Source: Halorussus limi
GTDB taxonomy: Archaea > Halobacteriota > Halobacteria > Halobacteriales > Haladaptataceae
NCBI RefSeq assembly: GCF_023238205.1
Contig: NZ_CP096663.1
Location: 1 to 64,000, forward strand
Length of the DNA: 64,000 bases
Reading direction: 5' to 3'
Of the stretch, positions 35,157 through 45,543 are shown one piece after another. The notes beneath the pieces were generated by a model. That model was not told the origin of the DNA. It saw only the letters and a list, made by a program, of their open reading frames with translations, and searched no databases. The number at the start of each line of letters is the position of its first letter. Positions within the stretch are counted from its first letter, which is position 1. Made by a program: the position numbers and the translations under genes.

Positions 35157-36056
35157 TTAGACTATCCGCTCGCCGAGAAGCGGCGCACCGACGGCGCCCC
35201 CGGCGGCAGTTGCTGCGCCGACGAACGTCACTACGAGGGGAGGCTCCAGCGCATAGATCACGCCGAAGACGGCAGCTGTCACTCCGAGAACGAGAAATCC
35301 GGTGACCACTTCTTGGCGATTGGTAGGATGTGCTGGCGTCGAATCGGCGATGCCGCGCCAGACCAGCCATCCGCCGACCGCACCGCCGACCGCTGTCACA
35401 CTGTCAAACGTAACTCCGAGAAGCAGCCCGACTACACCAATTACGACCGCCACGAGGAGAACCCTTCCGGGATCAACACCGTTGTCGGCCAGTCGGTAGA
35501 GAACCCAGAGTACGACCACACCGATCGCAGCGCCGACGACGATGTCGACCAAATAGTGAACGCCGAGTGCGAGTCGTGAGAAGGATACAAGCGCAACGAC
35601 GGCTCCAGCGATGCTCAGTCGTGTGCGGTATGACCCCCAGTTAAGCACGAGGGCCAGTCCGCCCCAAACCATCGTGCTCCCGAGTGCATGACCGCTCGGG
35701 AATCCCGGTCCGTAGGCAGTCGCCGTGCTGTGGAATATTGGTTCGATTACGGACGGAATCCATGCGATTTCAGGCGGTTCAGCGGCGCCCGGGGGACGGG
35801 GAAGCACGAAGATGTTTTTGAGGACACCGATGAGGGCGACGTACGTGAGGGCGAGCGCGAGCACGAACAGCCCCCGTCGCCGATCGATTCCCAATCGGGG
35901 CATCTCCTCTCCGGCGACGTAGAGGGTCCCGCCAAGGAGAAAGATGAACCAGACATCGGCCAGTTGGGTAGTCAACGCGAAGAAGACCACTATCGGTCCC
36001 TCTCGGTACGCTTGAAGCATCTCCGTGATTCCGAGACTTCGCCCGTTCCAAAACAT
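35157..36056 (-). CDS. PAP2-family membrane phosphatase
   Basis: A 299-residue protein of six or more helices from ATG 36056 (MFWNGRSLGITEMLQAYREG), 11 nt after the upstream stop; a GTG at 36101 would overlap the upstream gene. The three PAP2 motifs are present: KNIFVLPRPPG (K-x6-RP, about 100), FPSGHALGS (about 135) and SFSRLALGVHYLVD (SR-x5-H-x3-D, about 184). The family dephosphorylates lipid or isoprenoid pyrophosphates at the outer face. A further hydrophobic pair at the C-terminus (about 235-299) extends the usual core. It is in an operon with the broken ASST-like gene. Confidence 0.88.
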   Translation of the reverse strand: MFWNGRSLGITEMLQAYREGPIVVFFALTTQLADVWFIFLLGGTLYVAGEEMPRLGIDRRRGLFVLALALTYVALIGVLKNIFVLPRPPGAAEPPEIAWIPSVIEPIFHSTATAYGPGFPSGHALGSTMVWGGLALVLNWGSYRTRLSIAGAVVALVSFSRLALGVHYLVDIVVGAAIGVVVLWVLYRLADNGVDPGRVLLVAVVIGVVGLLLGVTFDSVTAVGGAVGGWLVWRGIADSTPAHPTNRQEVVTGFLVLGVTAAVFGVIYALEPPLVVTFVGAATAAGGAVGAPLLGERIV

Positions 36057-36067
36057 CGATGTGAGAG

Positions 36068-37468
36068 TTATCGTCTCCACTTGAGTTCCAGTATCGCCCA
36101 CCCGATACCCGTTATGGCTGCTATTAGGAGGGCAAATAACTGACTGACACCCAACCAGATCGGGGTGATGTACATCAGTCCGTTCAGGTACTTCCCTGGA
36201 AGCACGTCCTTGACGCCGATCCAGAACTGGTCGGCGAGTCCGCCGGTGCGGGAGTCAAGGTTCGCCCGTACCGCACTCGGTCCGCCGGTGCTCTCGTCGC
36301 CCGTACCGAGCCGTTCAGCTTCGTACGGGAACCCCACATGCGTGCTCCAGACTATCTCGCCCTGCTTGTTCACCTCGAAGACGCGGTTGCCGTTCGAGTC
36401 GGATATTAGGGTGTGACCGTTCGGCAGGCGGTCGGCATCGCGGACCCACTGTAACCGTGCGCCCTGCCATGTCCACGTCTGTTCCCACTCTCCATTCCGT
36501 CGCTGATACTCGACGACTCGGTTGTTCTCCGAATCGGCAACTAAGACAGCGGGGCCGCCGTTTTCTCTGGGAATGTAGTCCGGGTTGTGTTGCTCATTGA
36601 GTATTTCGTAGTTGTCCTCCTCGCCGAGCGTCCAACTCTCGTTGATCCGTCCCGTATCGCGGTCGATGAAGGCGACACGGTCGTTGTTCCGGACGCTAAC
36701 CATGATCTGCTCCCCGTCGTTCACGAGTTCGACGTCGTTGATGTGTGTCCAGTCATCGGGGAACGGACCACCTGTTTTGCTCGCGTTGAACGTATTGGAC
36801 GCGTTCCACATCCAGACGGTTTCTCCGCTCGTCTGGTTGACGATGAAGATACGGTCCAGATAGATGTCAGCGACAACGAAGTGCGACTGATTGATTCGGT
36901 CGATGTCGTGATACCGAGTTGCTTCTTTACCGGGAGTCTTCTGCGACCAAATTGGCGTGACTTCACCGGTGGTGAGGTTGACTCGTTCGACGCCATTCTG
37001 TGTGCAGGCGTTCGCCTCCTTGTGGTGAGCGTAGTACTCGTTCCATCTCTCCTCGCTCACGCCATACTTGGTGTAGTTCCACTTTCCGGCAGTCGGACAG
37101 TTCTTTCCCTTAATGTGGTCTGCGTATGCAGCCTCAACTGTTGCTCTTGTCCCGGAGACGGGGTCGACGTCCCAGTACCGGGTGTGGGTATCGTTGTAGT
37201 AGAGGATACTGCCATTCGACCCGTACGCGACGAGTTCGGCACGTCCCCGGGGACCATCGCCTTCGGCACCGAGCCACGAGTTTGAGTCCATCCCGATGAC
37301 GGTGCCGTTGTCACGGTCGGGGACGACCTGCTCAGATCCATCGAGTACCTCTGTCTATGACCTCCCTTCGAATCCGTTATCTCCCGAAGATCCGGCCACG
37401 TAGGCGCTCGCGACGACGATCAAACATGCGACGATTACGACCGCGAACACTGCCCTGTAGGTTTTCAT
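36068..37468 (-). pseudogene. Arylsulfotransferase-like beta-propeller protein with in-frame TAG
   Basis: The full frame starts at ATG 37468 with a signal or anchor (MKTYRAVFAVVIVACLIVVA). It meets TAG at 37355-37357 (codon 38), then continues TEVLDGSEQVVPDRDNGTVI and on for about 400 residues. Repeated blades such as VWMWNASNTF, HINDVELVNDGEQIMVSVRN, ADRLPNGHTLISDSNGNRVF and VNKQGEIVWSTHVGFPYEAE are typical of the ASST/PQQ-like propeller family. A membrane helix (FALLIAAITGIGWAILEL) ends the protein. A shorter product could start at ATG 37291, but would lack the signal. Confidence 0.75.
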
Positions 37469-37622
37469 AGTTACCATTGTCTGAAGCTCAGCACTCCCAC
37501 CTATGGCGAATTGACCCGTACGGCACTCCGAAGTCGATTCAGTAGCTCACGGTTCACGGTACTGATAGTTGAAGACTGTGGCCCTGTCGGTGAATGCTGG
37601 TGTTTTTCGCATCCCAGAACTG

Positions 37623-38338
<716 letters not shown>

Positions 38339-39376
38339 CCCGTAAAGTCGAGATCAACCTTCGATTCGATAGCTCGACGTTCGTGCAGATCGACCTCGTA
38401 GTATCCCTCTGTCCGCGTGATACAGTCGAGGAAGAACGTTTGTTTGAGTACGCGTTCGACTTCTCTCTCGAATCCACGGGTCGTCTCAAGCGAGTGCTCG
38501 AACCCCGTCTCAGTAACGATACACGGGCTATCACCTTCAACCACTTTGGCTCCGAGGTAGTACGCGAGTGGAGCAGCGACATAGATAGCCTGATGCGTCG
38601 CTGGAATCTCAATTCGAATTCCGGTGTCGGGAACTTCCAGGCCCGCAGGGATATCGAGAGACTCACCGAGTTCGATAGTCGGCGGATGGCCGCGAAGTGA
38701 CGGGTACGACCGTTCGCAACTCGTTGTCTTTAGGGCAGACCCGAACGTGGAGATGGCCGCCATCATGTCTTCCGGGTCGGACGTCGTGGTGACGGTCGCC
38801 GCGGGCTTCTCGTGATGAGATCGGGCACCCAACAGTATCTCCGTCTCCTCGGCGAACTCGAGTCGAGTACGTTCCGTATCTGATGCAACTGTGAACGGAT
38901 CGTTTACTCGGAGATAGAGTTTGATCGGTGCACCGAGTTCGATACTGTAGACTCCAGCCCCGAACTCCTCGTAGGCGAAGTGCTCTGCCTCGGCAAGCAT
39001 CTCACCCGTCTGATCACGTACGTAGACCGGGACGACCGTTGGCAGAGTGAGCGTTCCCGTGGTAATGGAGATGCCCTTGTCCGCAGGAAAGAGAAAGTTG
39101 TCTGCACCGACTGGTGTCGGAGTGACTGGGCAAGAGGTTTGAACCGAGTACCGCTGTCGTTCGATCGAGTCGATGATAGTGATACCGGTACCGTCCGAAT
39201 CGGCATCAAAGGAGAGTGTACCAACCGAATCCTCGCTGGTTGACTCGACTCGTTCGCTACCCAGACTGTTCATTACAGTAGGCGTCTCTCAGAGTAGTAG
39301 CAAAAAACTATCGGGTTCTTAAACAAAAGCCTCCAAACATAAACGAACGACAAGTGCGGGGATTGCAGTTGTCTTC

Positions 39377-40111
39377 CTACGAGCCGGGCGGAGTAAGCCA
39401 TCCAGACGTAATATCTGCTTCACGAAGATGCCACCGCTGTTCTGGCTGACCGTCCGCGATTTGGAGTTCGACCGTCGCGTCGAAGAGGGGAGCGAACTGC
39501 TTGACGTGCTTCGAGTCGTATTCGACCGGGAAGTGGAAGTGCGCCATCCCCCGGACGCTCTGAATGCGGCCAATCAGGATGTGAAGAAACTGAAGGACTT
39601 TCTGCTGGTCGTACTCCGCTGACAGTGCCGTGAGAGAGTCGAAGCAGACACGAAGTTCCGAGGGGGAAAGCTCGCCAGCAATCTCCTCGAACGCCTCAAT
39701 CTCTCGGGAGATAGCGATGCCGAGTTCTGCGAGTTTGTCACTCTCGACGTGACTCGGGTCAACCCCTTCGTACGGTAGTTGCGGAGGCCGAACTGGCGAG
39801 GCCGTGGTGGCACTCCGTGATTTAGCTGTCCACGTGACGAGTTTGGTGGTCTCAGGGTGTAATCGGTCGGGTGAGGTGGAGAGTCGTTCACTGATATCCG
39901 GTAAGTCCGGAGACGTCGAGACGAAGAGCCGACGCCGGTCCTGTACCGTCTCATCACCGAGCATCCAGTGACAGGCTTTCACCGCCGCCGCGTCGGGAAC
40001 GTCGCCAACGACGAGGAGAGACGAACCGTATTCCTTCAGTTCCTGAAGTTCTCTGACGAACGTCTCCCGGTTGGTGTCCGAAAGTCCAGTATCAGCTTCC
40101 TGAGACACCAT
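39377..40111 (-). CDS. DUF7504-like protein (copy 1)
   Basis: A 244-residue RecA-like-fold protein without Walker motifs. VRELQELKEYGSSLLVVGDV at the start resembles the strand-loop of KaiC-like proteins. A middle piece, LSPSELRVCFDSLTALSAEY and LQFLHILIGRIQSVRGMAHF, leads to HVKQFAPLFDATVELQIADG and QRWHLREADITSGWLTP. This is the pattern I remember as haloarchaeal DUF7504. It has a homologue at 42559 that is also followed by a CHAT-related gene, so the pairing is conserved. It is divergent from a wHTH gene by only 26 nt. Confidence 0.75.
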   Translation of the reverse strand: MVSQEADTGLSDTNRETFVRELQELKEYGSSLLVVGDVPDAAAVKACHWMLGDETVQDRRRLFVSTSPDLPDISERLSTSPDRLHPETTKLVTWTAKSRSATTASPVRPPQLPYEGVDPSHVESDKLAELGIAISREIEAFEEIAGELSPSELRVCFDSLTALSAEYDQQKVLQFLHILIGRIQSVRGMAHFHFPVEYDSKHVKQFAPLFDATVELQIADGQPEQRWHLREADITSGWLTPPGS

Positions 40112-40137
40112 TACCCCACTCTATTTAGACAGTATAA

Positions 40138-40551
40138 ATGAATGTTTTGATTAAGATTAGCGGCAAGCGAGGTGATGGACTAAACGACGGCCTGGGAGAG
40201 TACCACGGTCGGTCGAGGCGAGAGGAACTGCATCGAGAATTAGAAGCGCTCGGCCAGACTAACACCGAGGACGGCCAATTCTCCCCCTGCCTCAATGAGC
40301 TAGTCGAGCGAGGCCTCGTTACCAAGACTGACCACCCGGACGACGCACGCGGGTTTACGTGCGACCTCACTGACGAGGGCAAAACCGTACTCACGCAGTT
40401 GTTCGTGGGGAACGCCATCTCGCTCGACATCGACTTTCCCGAGTCCTACTTGCCTGCCGAGCCGCCGCGCCCCGGAAGACGAGGTGTCCGGATAACGGGG
40501 TGGTCGGACCCAAACACGACCCGAGAGGGACGTATCTCTAGCCTAAACTAG
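40138..40551 (+). CDS. wHTH regulator divergent from the DUF7504-like gene
   Basis: A 137-residue protein. The middle (about 28-90) is a winged helix: REELHRELEALGQTNTEDGQ, CLNELVERGLVTKTDHPDD, ARGFTCDLTDEGKTVLTQ, with the recognition helix and wing visible. The C-terminal 45 residues (FPESYLPAEPPRPGRRGVRI) are Pro/Arg rich and lie in the segment repeated at 13 kb, so this tail may be borrowed sequence. The 26-nt divergent spacer CTATTTAGACAGTATAA can hold TATA boxes for both genes, so it may regulate the DUF7504/CHAT module. Confidence 0.68.
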   Translation: MNVLIKISGKRGDGLNDGLGEYHGRSRREELHRELEALGQTNTEDGQFSPCLNELVERGLVTKTDHPDDARGFTCDLTDEGKTVLTQLFVGNAISLDIDFPESYLPAEPPRPGRRGVRITGWSDPNTTREGRISSLN

Positions 40552-40745
40552 CACGGTCGGCCCCGAACTGGATCCGTCACGACGTGTAGACCACCCCTGT
40601 GGGTGGCTCCTCGTGGCGGTGACATCGTACGCTTACTCGTACGTCTATCAGTTCCAGCGGTGTCCAGCGGTAGACACGGACGGGGTGAGCTGGGAGGGCT
40701 ACCGCCAACAGCGTTTGTGGTCGGGGAACGTACACGAGGAGGATT
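40478..40745. repeat. Duplicated segment, copy B (inverted relative to 13072-13350)
   Basis: This segment matches copy A on the other strand. It contains GATACGTCC on the complement, the palindromic CGTACGCTTACTCGTACG, and CCACCCCTGTGGGTGG, a short stem. Copy B has a roughly 12-bp direct duplication (TCCAGCGGTGTCCAGCGG) absent from A. It overlaps the last 25 codons of the wHTH gene and fills most of the gap to 40806. Confidence 0.7.
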
Positions 40746-40805
40746 CTTTTATCGCAGTTGTGCTATTCAGGGAAGAGAAAATTATTACGAGGGCAATTCT
40801 GACGG

Positions 40806-41108
40806 TCATCCGAGTAAGAACCCGGGAAGGAAGACGGTAGCGATGAGGCTACACAGGTACACAAGTATCGCCGTGAGACGAAGTACACCGGCTGTCTGTC
40901 GCTGGCTCTCCGGCCGTGATTCGGCGATGCCCTGCAGCGTGAATCCGACCCCCAGTATGAGTAGAAACAAGCTTGAATCCTCACTAGTGAGGATCCATGC
41001 GAGATATACGTACTGGCTCAGCAAGACGAGTGCTAGACCAAAATAGACGAGCGACACGGGACGGCCGTCCGGCTCACTGAACACGCGTTTCTTTATTGTA
41101 GCGCGCAT
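40806..41108 (-). CDS. Small three-helix membrane protein
   Basis: A 100-residue protein from ATG 41108 (MRATIKKRVFSEPDGRPVSL). It has helices LVYFGLALVLLSQYVYLAWI, FLLILGVGFTLQGIAES and LTAILVYLCSLIATVFLP, plus the polar loop ESRPESQRQTAG. I remember similar haloarchaeal membrane proteins with this loop, but no named family. It lies between the two DUF7504/CHAT copies. Confidence 0.62.
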   Translation of the reverse strand: MRATIKKRVFSEPDGRPVSLVYFGLALVLLSQYVYLAWILTSEDSSLFLLILGVGFTLQGIAESRPESQRQTAGVLRLTAILVYLCSLIATVFLPGFLLG

Positions 41109-41392
41109 GACATTCGAGTATTCGTTCAATCTGTAAGTCATTTTCTAGTTTCCCCTGAATGGTCCGTTGTTCGACTGTGAATCATTCTATGACACGCCCA
41201 TTACGGCATGTCGTTCGTACAGGTTGGGCGCAAGGATTGTATCTGGTCGGCGGTGAAGAATCAGAGATATGGAGGGGGCGAGTAGAAATGGTCTCCTTTT
41301 GCAAAGTCTTGGGGTAGACTCGGACGATGTCGCCCATCACCAACCAATGCAGAGGTCGTTGAATTCACTCTATTGGTTAGCTTGATGGGGTA

Positions 41393-41435
41393 GTCACCCT
41401 CAGTAGTAGTTAGATTTTATAGAGCTTAGGGTGAC
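41393..41435. promoter_or_regulatory. Inverted repeat flanking a TATA box
   Basis: GTCACCCT (41393-41400) and AGGGTGAC (41428-41435) are a perfect 8-bp inverted pair around TAGATTTTATAGAG. The TATA word is about 40-47 nt before ATG 41461. Such half sites on both sides of a TATA box suggest a repressor that closes the promoter of the secreted-protein gene. The remaining 41109-41392 holds no gene. Confidence 0.45.
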
Positions 41436-41460
41436 GGTCTAGTTTGGGGAATGGTAACAT

Positions 41461-42258
41461 ATGGCTCGATACAAGGCACTGACGGCTATTTTTCTCGTGG
41501 TAGTAATCTCTGGGACAGCTACGCCACAGATGGGCCAGTCACAAGCCACGCCGGAACTGTACTCGTCGTGTAAGCGTCCGACAGCAGACGGTACGGCCGT
41601 ACAGAATGATACACCAACGACGCCAGCGGACATCACCGTACGTGTGCTTCCCGACGAGCGGCAGATCGACGCAGACACCGAGCAGACATTGACGATTTGC
41701 GTCGTAAACCACTCGAACCAGACGATGTCGGGTCTCCTTGGCGTCTGGCATGCTGGCGATTCACCCACGATGCTGTATCTACTCGGCCCAGACGACTGTA
41801 TCAAGAACGATAATTCGATTGGGGTCCGGCCAATCGGGCGCAGTGAGACTGAGGAGTGTGACGGCAGGTCGAAACGGGAGAAAGGAGTTGACGGGATTGA
41901 AGACGGCAACGTCATCTACAGCTATGACAATGGATTGCAACCGACTGACGTCGCCCAGTATACTGTGATCATGAACATCTCGAAGACGGGGACCTATCTT
42001 GTTCGCGCTAAGTATGGTCCCTCAGACGTTTCCGGAATCAAGCCCATGGATAGGGACGTCTCGCGAGTAACCGTCTACTGCTCCCCCGGATGCCTCTTCG
42101 ACCGCCACCGCAACCTAATACTCACCGGGAGCGGTCTTCTCATCGGACTGATCGGCATTATTCCGTCCTCCAATCGTGCCCGCACTAGCTTACACCACGG
42201 TATCGTCCACGTCCACAACAGGCTCTGCAACACGCTCTGTGGCGACACCAATGAGTAA
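41461..42258 (+). CDS. Exported, membrane-anchored Ig-like protein
   Basis: A 265-residue protein. Residues 1-30 are a Sec-type signal (KALTAIFLVVVISGTATPQM). The external part is beta-rich, with DITVRVLPDERQIDADTEQT, LTICVVNHSNQTMSGLLGVW and VIMNISKTGTYLVRAKYGP, an Ig/CARDB-like fold. It has several N-x-S/T sites. Helix LILTGSGLLIGLIGIIP (about 222-238) anchors it, with a basic tail inside. It is upstream of the second DUF7504/CHAT pair, but separated by 300 bp and its own promoter. Confidence 0.7.
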   Translation: MARYKALTAIFLVVVISGTATPQMGQSQATPELYSSCKRPTADGTAVQNDTPTTPADITVRVLPDERQIDADTEQTLTICVVNHSNQTMSGLLGVWHAGDSPTMLYLLGPDDCIKNDNSIGVRPIGRSETEECDGRSKREKGVDGIEDGNVIYSYDNGLQPTDVAQYTVIMNISKTGTYLVRAKYGPSDVSGIKPMDRDVSRVTVYCSPGCLFDRHRNLILTGSGLLIGLIGIIPSSNRARTSLHHGIVHVHNRLCNTLCGDTNE

Positions 42259-42558
42259 CCAACCCGGTACAGACTTTCGGTAGTCGAGTTATCGTACGTC
42301 CACCACGCGACTTCGAGAGCGAGAACAGCAACTCTCATACCAAGACGGAATCGGTCGTAGATACCCGAATTGGGGAAAGGCGCCCATAGAATCTCGCCAC
42401 TTGAGTGGGGTTGGAATGTATCAAACACATCGAAGAGGGGGAGTGGTGCCACGATGAACCAGTAAACTGTTCTCAACGCACCCGAGTTGGAGAGTACTTC
42501 GAGCGTATTCGACAAATAGAATATATAAGATTAAGTTATAGAGTTTGGATTCCGTAGT
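42259..42558. other. Intergenic stretch before DUF7504-like copy 2
   Basis: A minus-strand frame (TTG start at 42515 to 42075) has hydrophobic segments (RTVYWFIVAPLPLFDVFD, RVAVLALEVAWWTYD) but no ATG and overlaps the exported-protein gene, so I leave it unassigned. An ATATATAAG at 42524-42532 is 27-35 nt before ATG 42559, the expected TATA of a leaderless DUF7504/CHAT operon. Confidence 0.4.
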
Positions 42559-43233
42559 ATGAAACTAACCCGTGGTAGCTGCCGGTTGTTTCGTGGGGGT
42601 GGTGAGGAAACTGCGCGAGTGTTTGCACAGCGTCTTGAGGAATTGAAGCAGACAGGGTGCAGTATTCTTGTCACGGGGACAGTGGACTCAGCGGGGTTTG
42701 CCGAACAGTTGTCGCTGTCGCTCGGAAATCAGACGTGCAAGCAGGTGTTGGTGTCGCCGTATCAGCTGTCAACTCCCGGCCAACTGCTGCCTGCAGGTAT
42801 CTCGCCAGCTATGGACTCGGTTCGCGTGGTAACCGGCGAGCAAGCGCGGAGTACTGCATCGGCAGGACGTGCTGGTAGTGCGGACGACCTCGCGACGCTA
42901 CGGGAGGCTGTTCTCGACGCGATCACCGACTTAAGTGACGAGTTCGAGTTAGCGGATAACGATCTTCGTGTTGGGGTGCAATCGCTCGGCCAGTTTAGTG
43001 ACTGGGCGGATGGGCGTGGTGTGCGGCGGTTTGTGCAGGCGGTCTCGAAGTACGTCGGGCTTGTGAATGGGACGTTGTACTGTCAGCTCCGAGGTGACAG
43101 CACGCGCGCCAGTGAACTGCTTGATGTCGGACTGTTCGATGCACATATCGAGTTGCGGTCACAGCAAGAGTGTGTCGAGCAACGGTGGCACCTTCCCGAT
43201 GAGGAGATTACGACGAAGTGGGTGTCGTTGTAG
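42559..43233 (+). CDS. DUF7504-like protein (copy 2)
   Basis: A 224-residue homologue of the 39377 protein. Shared parts are the N-terminal RLEELKQTGCSILVTGTVDS, a middle LSDEFELADNDLRVGVQSLG, YVGLVNGTLYCQLRGDST and the end LLDVGLFDAHIELRSQQE, RWHLPDEEITTKWVSL. The first ten residues (MKLTRGSCRLF) are basic and unusual. No Walker A lysine is seen, so it is probably not an ATPase. It is 2 nt upstream of the CHAT gene and probably translated together with it. The codons prefer G/T ends, unlike the main set of genes here. Confidence 0.75.
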   Translation: MKLTRGSCRLFRGGGEETARVFAQRLEELKQTGCSILVTGTVDSAGFAEQLSLSLGNQTCKQVLVSPYQLSTPGQLLPAGISPAMDSVRVVTGEQARSTASAGRAGSADDLATLREAVLDAITDLSDEFELADNDLRVGVQSLGQFSDWADGRGVRRFVQAVSKYVGLVNGTLYCQLRGDSTRASELLDVGLFDAHIELRSQQECVEQRWHLPDEEITTKWVSL

Positions 43234-43235
43234 GT

Positions 43236-45308
43236 ATGGCGCCGACGGTGACGGCGTTGGACGACAGGCCGGGCGTTCGAGTTGTCGATCCGATTGAGAG
43301 CGCACAGTTTGATCTGTGGACGGCGTCGCCAGTGAAGCCGGTGTCAGTCTCGCCGGACGTGTTCCGGTTTCCGGTTGGGAATGCAGTCGAGATATCGACG
43401 AGTCGGGTGGTGGTGCCGGAGTTGACGAGTATCTACCTACATGGCGAGGATGGGTTGGCGGAGACGTTTGACCCGTCGGATGGACGGCTTCGGGTTGAGG
43501 GAGCGCGGACACTCGAAATCAATAGTGCGCCGACGAAGCTCTATCTGCGGGTTGGGTGTCCGCTGGTAGTTACGCGAGAGGATTCACGGGTGGTGGTTCG
43601 GTTTGACGGGGTGGTTGCTGTACAGGTTGGGGTGCGGTCGTTGCATGACCAGCCAGCGGGAACGATTACGACGCCAGAGCGTCCGGAGGCTATGATGCGG
43701 GCGGTGTCGTTGTTGGGGTCGGCGTTGAAGACGACATCGCCGGAGCGGTCGTTTCCGACGTTGCGTGGGCACCCGCCATTGATCGAGACGGGGGACGTGT
43801 TTGCAGTGCCGGACGGCATCGAGCGGCCAGAAACGGGGGTTCGGGTGGAGATGCCTCCCGAGTATGAGTACGTGTATCCGGCGGTATCGCTGGCGTACTA
43901 TCTCGGCGCGGAGGTCGTGCCGGGCACCCACCCACAACTGGTGACAGAGAATGGGTTCACGTATGATTTAGCGGGAGATATCGGGTATGAGCGGCGGGTT
44001 GGGCGTGTCCTCCGACAGGTGTTCGTATTGGATTGTGTGGTGCGGACGGAAGGCTACTACCAGATTGCGCTGCATGAACGCCACCGACTGGAGGAGCGAC
44101 TGGACGTGGATGTTGGCTGGCTCTACGAACTGCCGCTGGCAGCGCGGCTTGAACAGTATCTCGACGTGCCGTATGACGCGGTCGCGGATGTGATTCCGGC
44201 GTGGCCGTTAACCGTCGATGTCGATCCGTCTATATCGAGTCTCGACGCGATGCCGTTTCTCGCTAACGAGTTAGCCGTTGTCCGGACGACTCCTGACCAG
44301 TCGGGATCAGCGACGCCGACACCGGACGTGATTACGGACTTCCAACGCACCGACTCCAACGCTGGTTCGGGGTCAGGGTCAGAGGGTGTGTCGAGTAGGT
44401 TTGTGACGCCGGAGCCGGTGTCGTTCGACTCGGTTGGTCGGGCATGGGTCGGAGATGGGGTACCGGTTGGCGTGAACAAACTCACGTCTGGGTCACTCCA
44501 CCGCAGTCTCGACGTTGACCCAGACCCGTCACCAATCCAGATTCACGTCGTCTGCAACGATTCCGCGATGCAGGCCGAACGCGCTGTCTCAGAGTACTAC
44601 CAATTGAACGAACGACACCAGTTCGATATCACCGTCCACACCGATGTTGAAACGGGGGAGTTACGGGCATTGCTCGAACAGGATGCGGACTTCCTCCACT
44701 ACATCGGCCACGTCACCGACAACGGTATTGTTTGTCCAGACGACCACCTTGACACAGAGGTGCTTTCGAGTGTCTCGGTGAAAGCGTTCCTCTTGAACGC
44801 GTGCGACTCCTACGAGCAAGGCCTCCAGCTCGTCGAGGCCGGAAGCCTCGGCGGAATCATCACGCTCTCCGACGTTGCCGACACCGTCGCCACACGCGCC
44901 GGCACCCAACTCGCCCGCCTCCTCGCCGCAGGCCACACCCTCCACACCAGCACTACCGTCCTCCAAACCCACCTCCTCTCCGGCACCAACTGGCTCACCA
45001 TCGGCAACGCCACACTCTCACTCTGCAACTCACAAAGCGGGGTTCCACTTTATCTCCGTATCTTGGAAGTTGAAGATGGCATATTCAAATCGGAGGTTTC
45101 TACGTTCGTATCACCGAGCCATGGACTTGGTTCTGCTATAAAATTACGTATCGACTCAAAGACTCGCTATTTAGTAAGCGGCAAACTTGACACGTTCGAC
45201 CTCTCTAAGTCAGAACTCGACAAAATACTGGAAGGGGACATCATACCTGTTGATTACGACGAAGAGCGGTACTGGAGCGACGAAATTTCAGCGTCTGATT
45301 TGATTTAG
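43236..45308 (+). CDS. CHAT-domain caspase-like protease (copy 2)
   Basis: A 690-residue protein starting MAPTVTALDDRPGVRVVDPI. The N-terminal module (about 10-310) has GSALKTTSPERSFPTLRGHP, VSLAYYLGAEVVPGTHPQLV and VVRTEGYYQIALHERHRLEE. A Ser/Thr-rich linker (about 345-395) leads to the CHAT domain (about 430-610): DFLHYIGHVTDNGIV with the catalytic His and VKAFLLNACDSYEQGLQLV with the catalytic Cys, then ADTVATRAGTQLARLLAAGH. A roughly 85-residue beta tail follows. CHAT proteases are clan CD cysteine peptidases that act in signalling, cell death or defence. The substrate is unknown. Codon use changes near 44.7 kb. Confidence 0.82.
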   Translation: MAPTVTALDDRPGVRVVDPIESAQFDLWTASPVKPVSVSPDVFRFPVGNAVEISTSRVVVPELTSIYLHGEDGLAETFDPSDGRLRVEGARTLEINSAPTKLYLRVGCPLVVTREDSRVVVRFDGVVAVQVGVRSLHDQPAGTITTPERPEAMMRAVSLLGSALKTTSPERSFPTLRGHPPLIETGDVFAVPDGIERPETGVRVEMPPEYEYVYPAVSLAYYLGAEVVPGTHPQLVTENGFTYDLAGDIGYERRVGRVLRQVFVLDCVVRTEGYYQIALHERHRLEERLDVDVGWLYELPLAARLEQYLDVPYDAVADVIPAWPLTVDVDPSISSLDAMPFLANELAVVRTTPDQSGSATPTPDVITDFQRTDSNAGSGSGSEGVSSRFVTPEPVSFDSVGRAWVGDGVPVGVNKLTSGSLHRSLDVDPDPSPIQIHVVCNDSAMQAERAVSEYYQLNERHQFDITVHTDVETGELRALLEQDADFLHYIGHVTDNGIVCPDDHLDTEVLSSVSVKAFLLNACDSYEQGLQLVEAGSLGGIITLSDVADTVATRAGTQLARLLAAGHTLHTSTTVLQTHLLSGTNWLTIGNATLSLCNSQSGVPLYLRILEVEDGIFKSEVSTFVSPSHGLGSAIKLRIDSKTRYLVSGKLDTFDLSKSELDKILEGDIIPVDYDEERYWSDEISASDLI

Positions 45309-45543
45309 GGGCCGGGGTGCGTATCCGCTAGTGGGCTGATATCGGTGGTTAGCAGGAATTGCGCTATCAGAAGGAACGCTGTGAATATGGTACTCATTAC
45401 TTTTGGGTGGTTCCGTCCGAGTGTGGCTAGTTTCGATTGCATTGCACACGGAGTATACTCACCTACTGTAATACTATTAATGCATGAAATATGGAATTTG
45501 ACAGCAGTTAGTGAAAACCCTCACCGAATTCCCCCGAATCTAT
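45309..45543. other. AT-richer gap after the CHAT gene
   Basis: No gene is seen in 235 bp. The sequence is AT-richer than the surroundings (TACTGTAATACTATTAATGC, ATGAAATATGGAATTTG) and looks like an abandoned promoter or a junction. The convergent wHTH gene ends at 45544. Confidence 0.4.

Noticed and set aside
42075-42515. Hydrophobic minus-strand frame near the exported protein
   Set aside because: Starts with TTG, no ATG in the first part, overlaps a better gene by 180 nt and ends in a basic non-halophilic tail.
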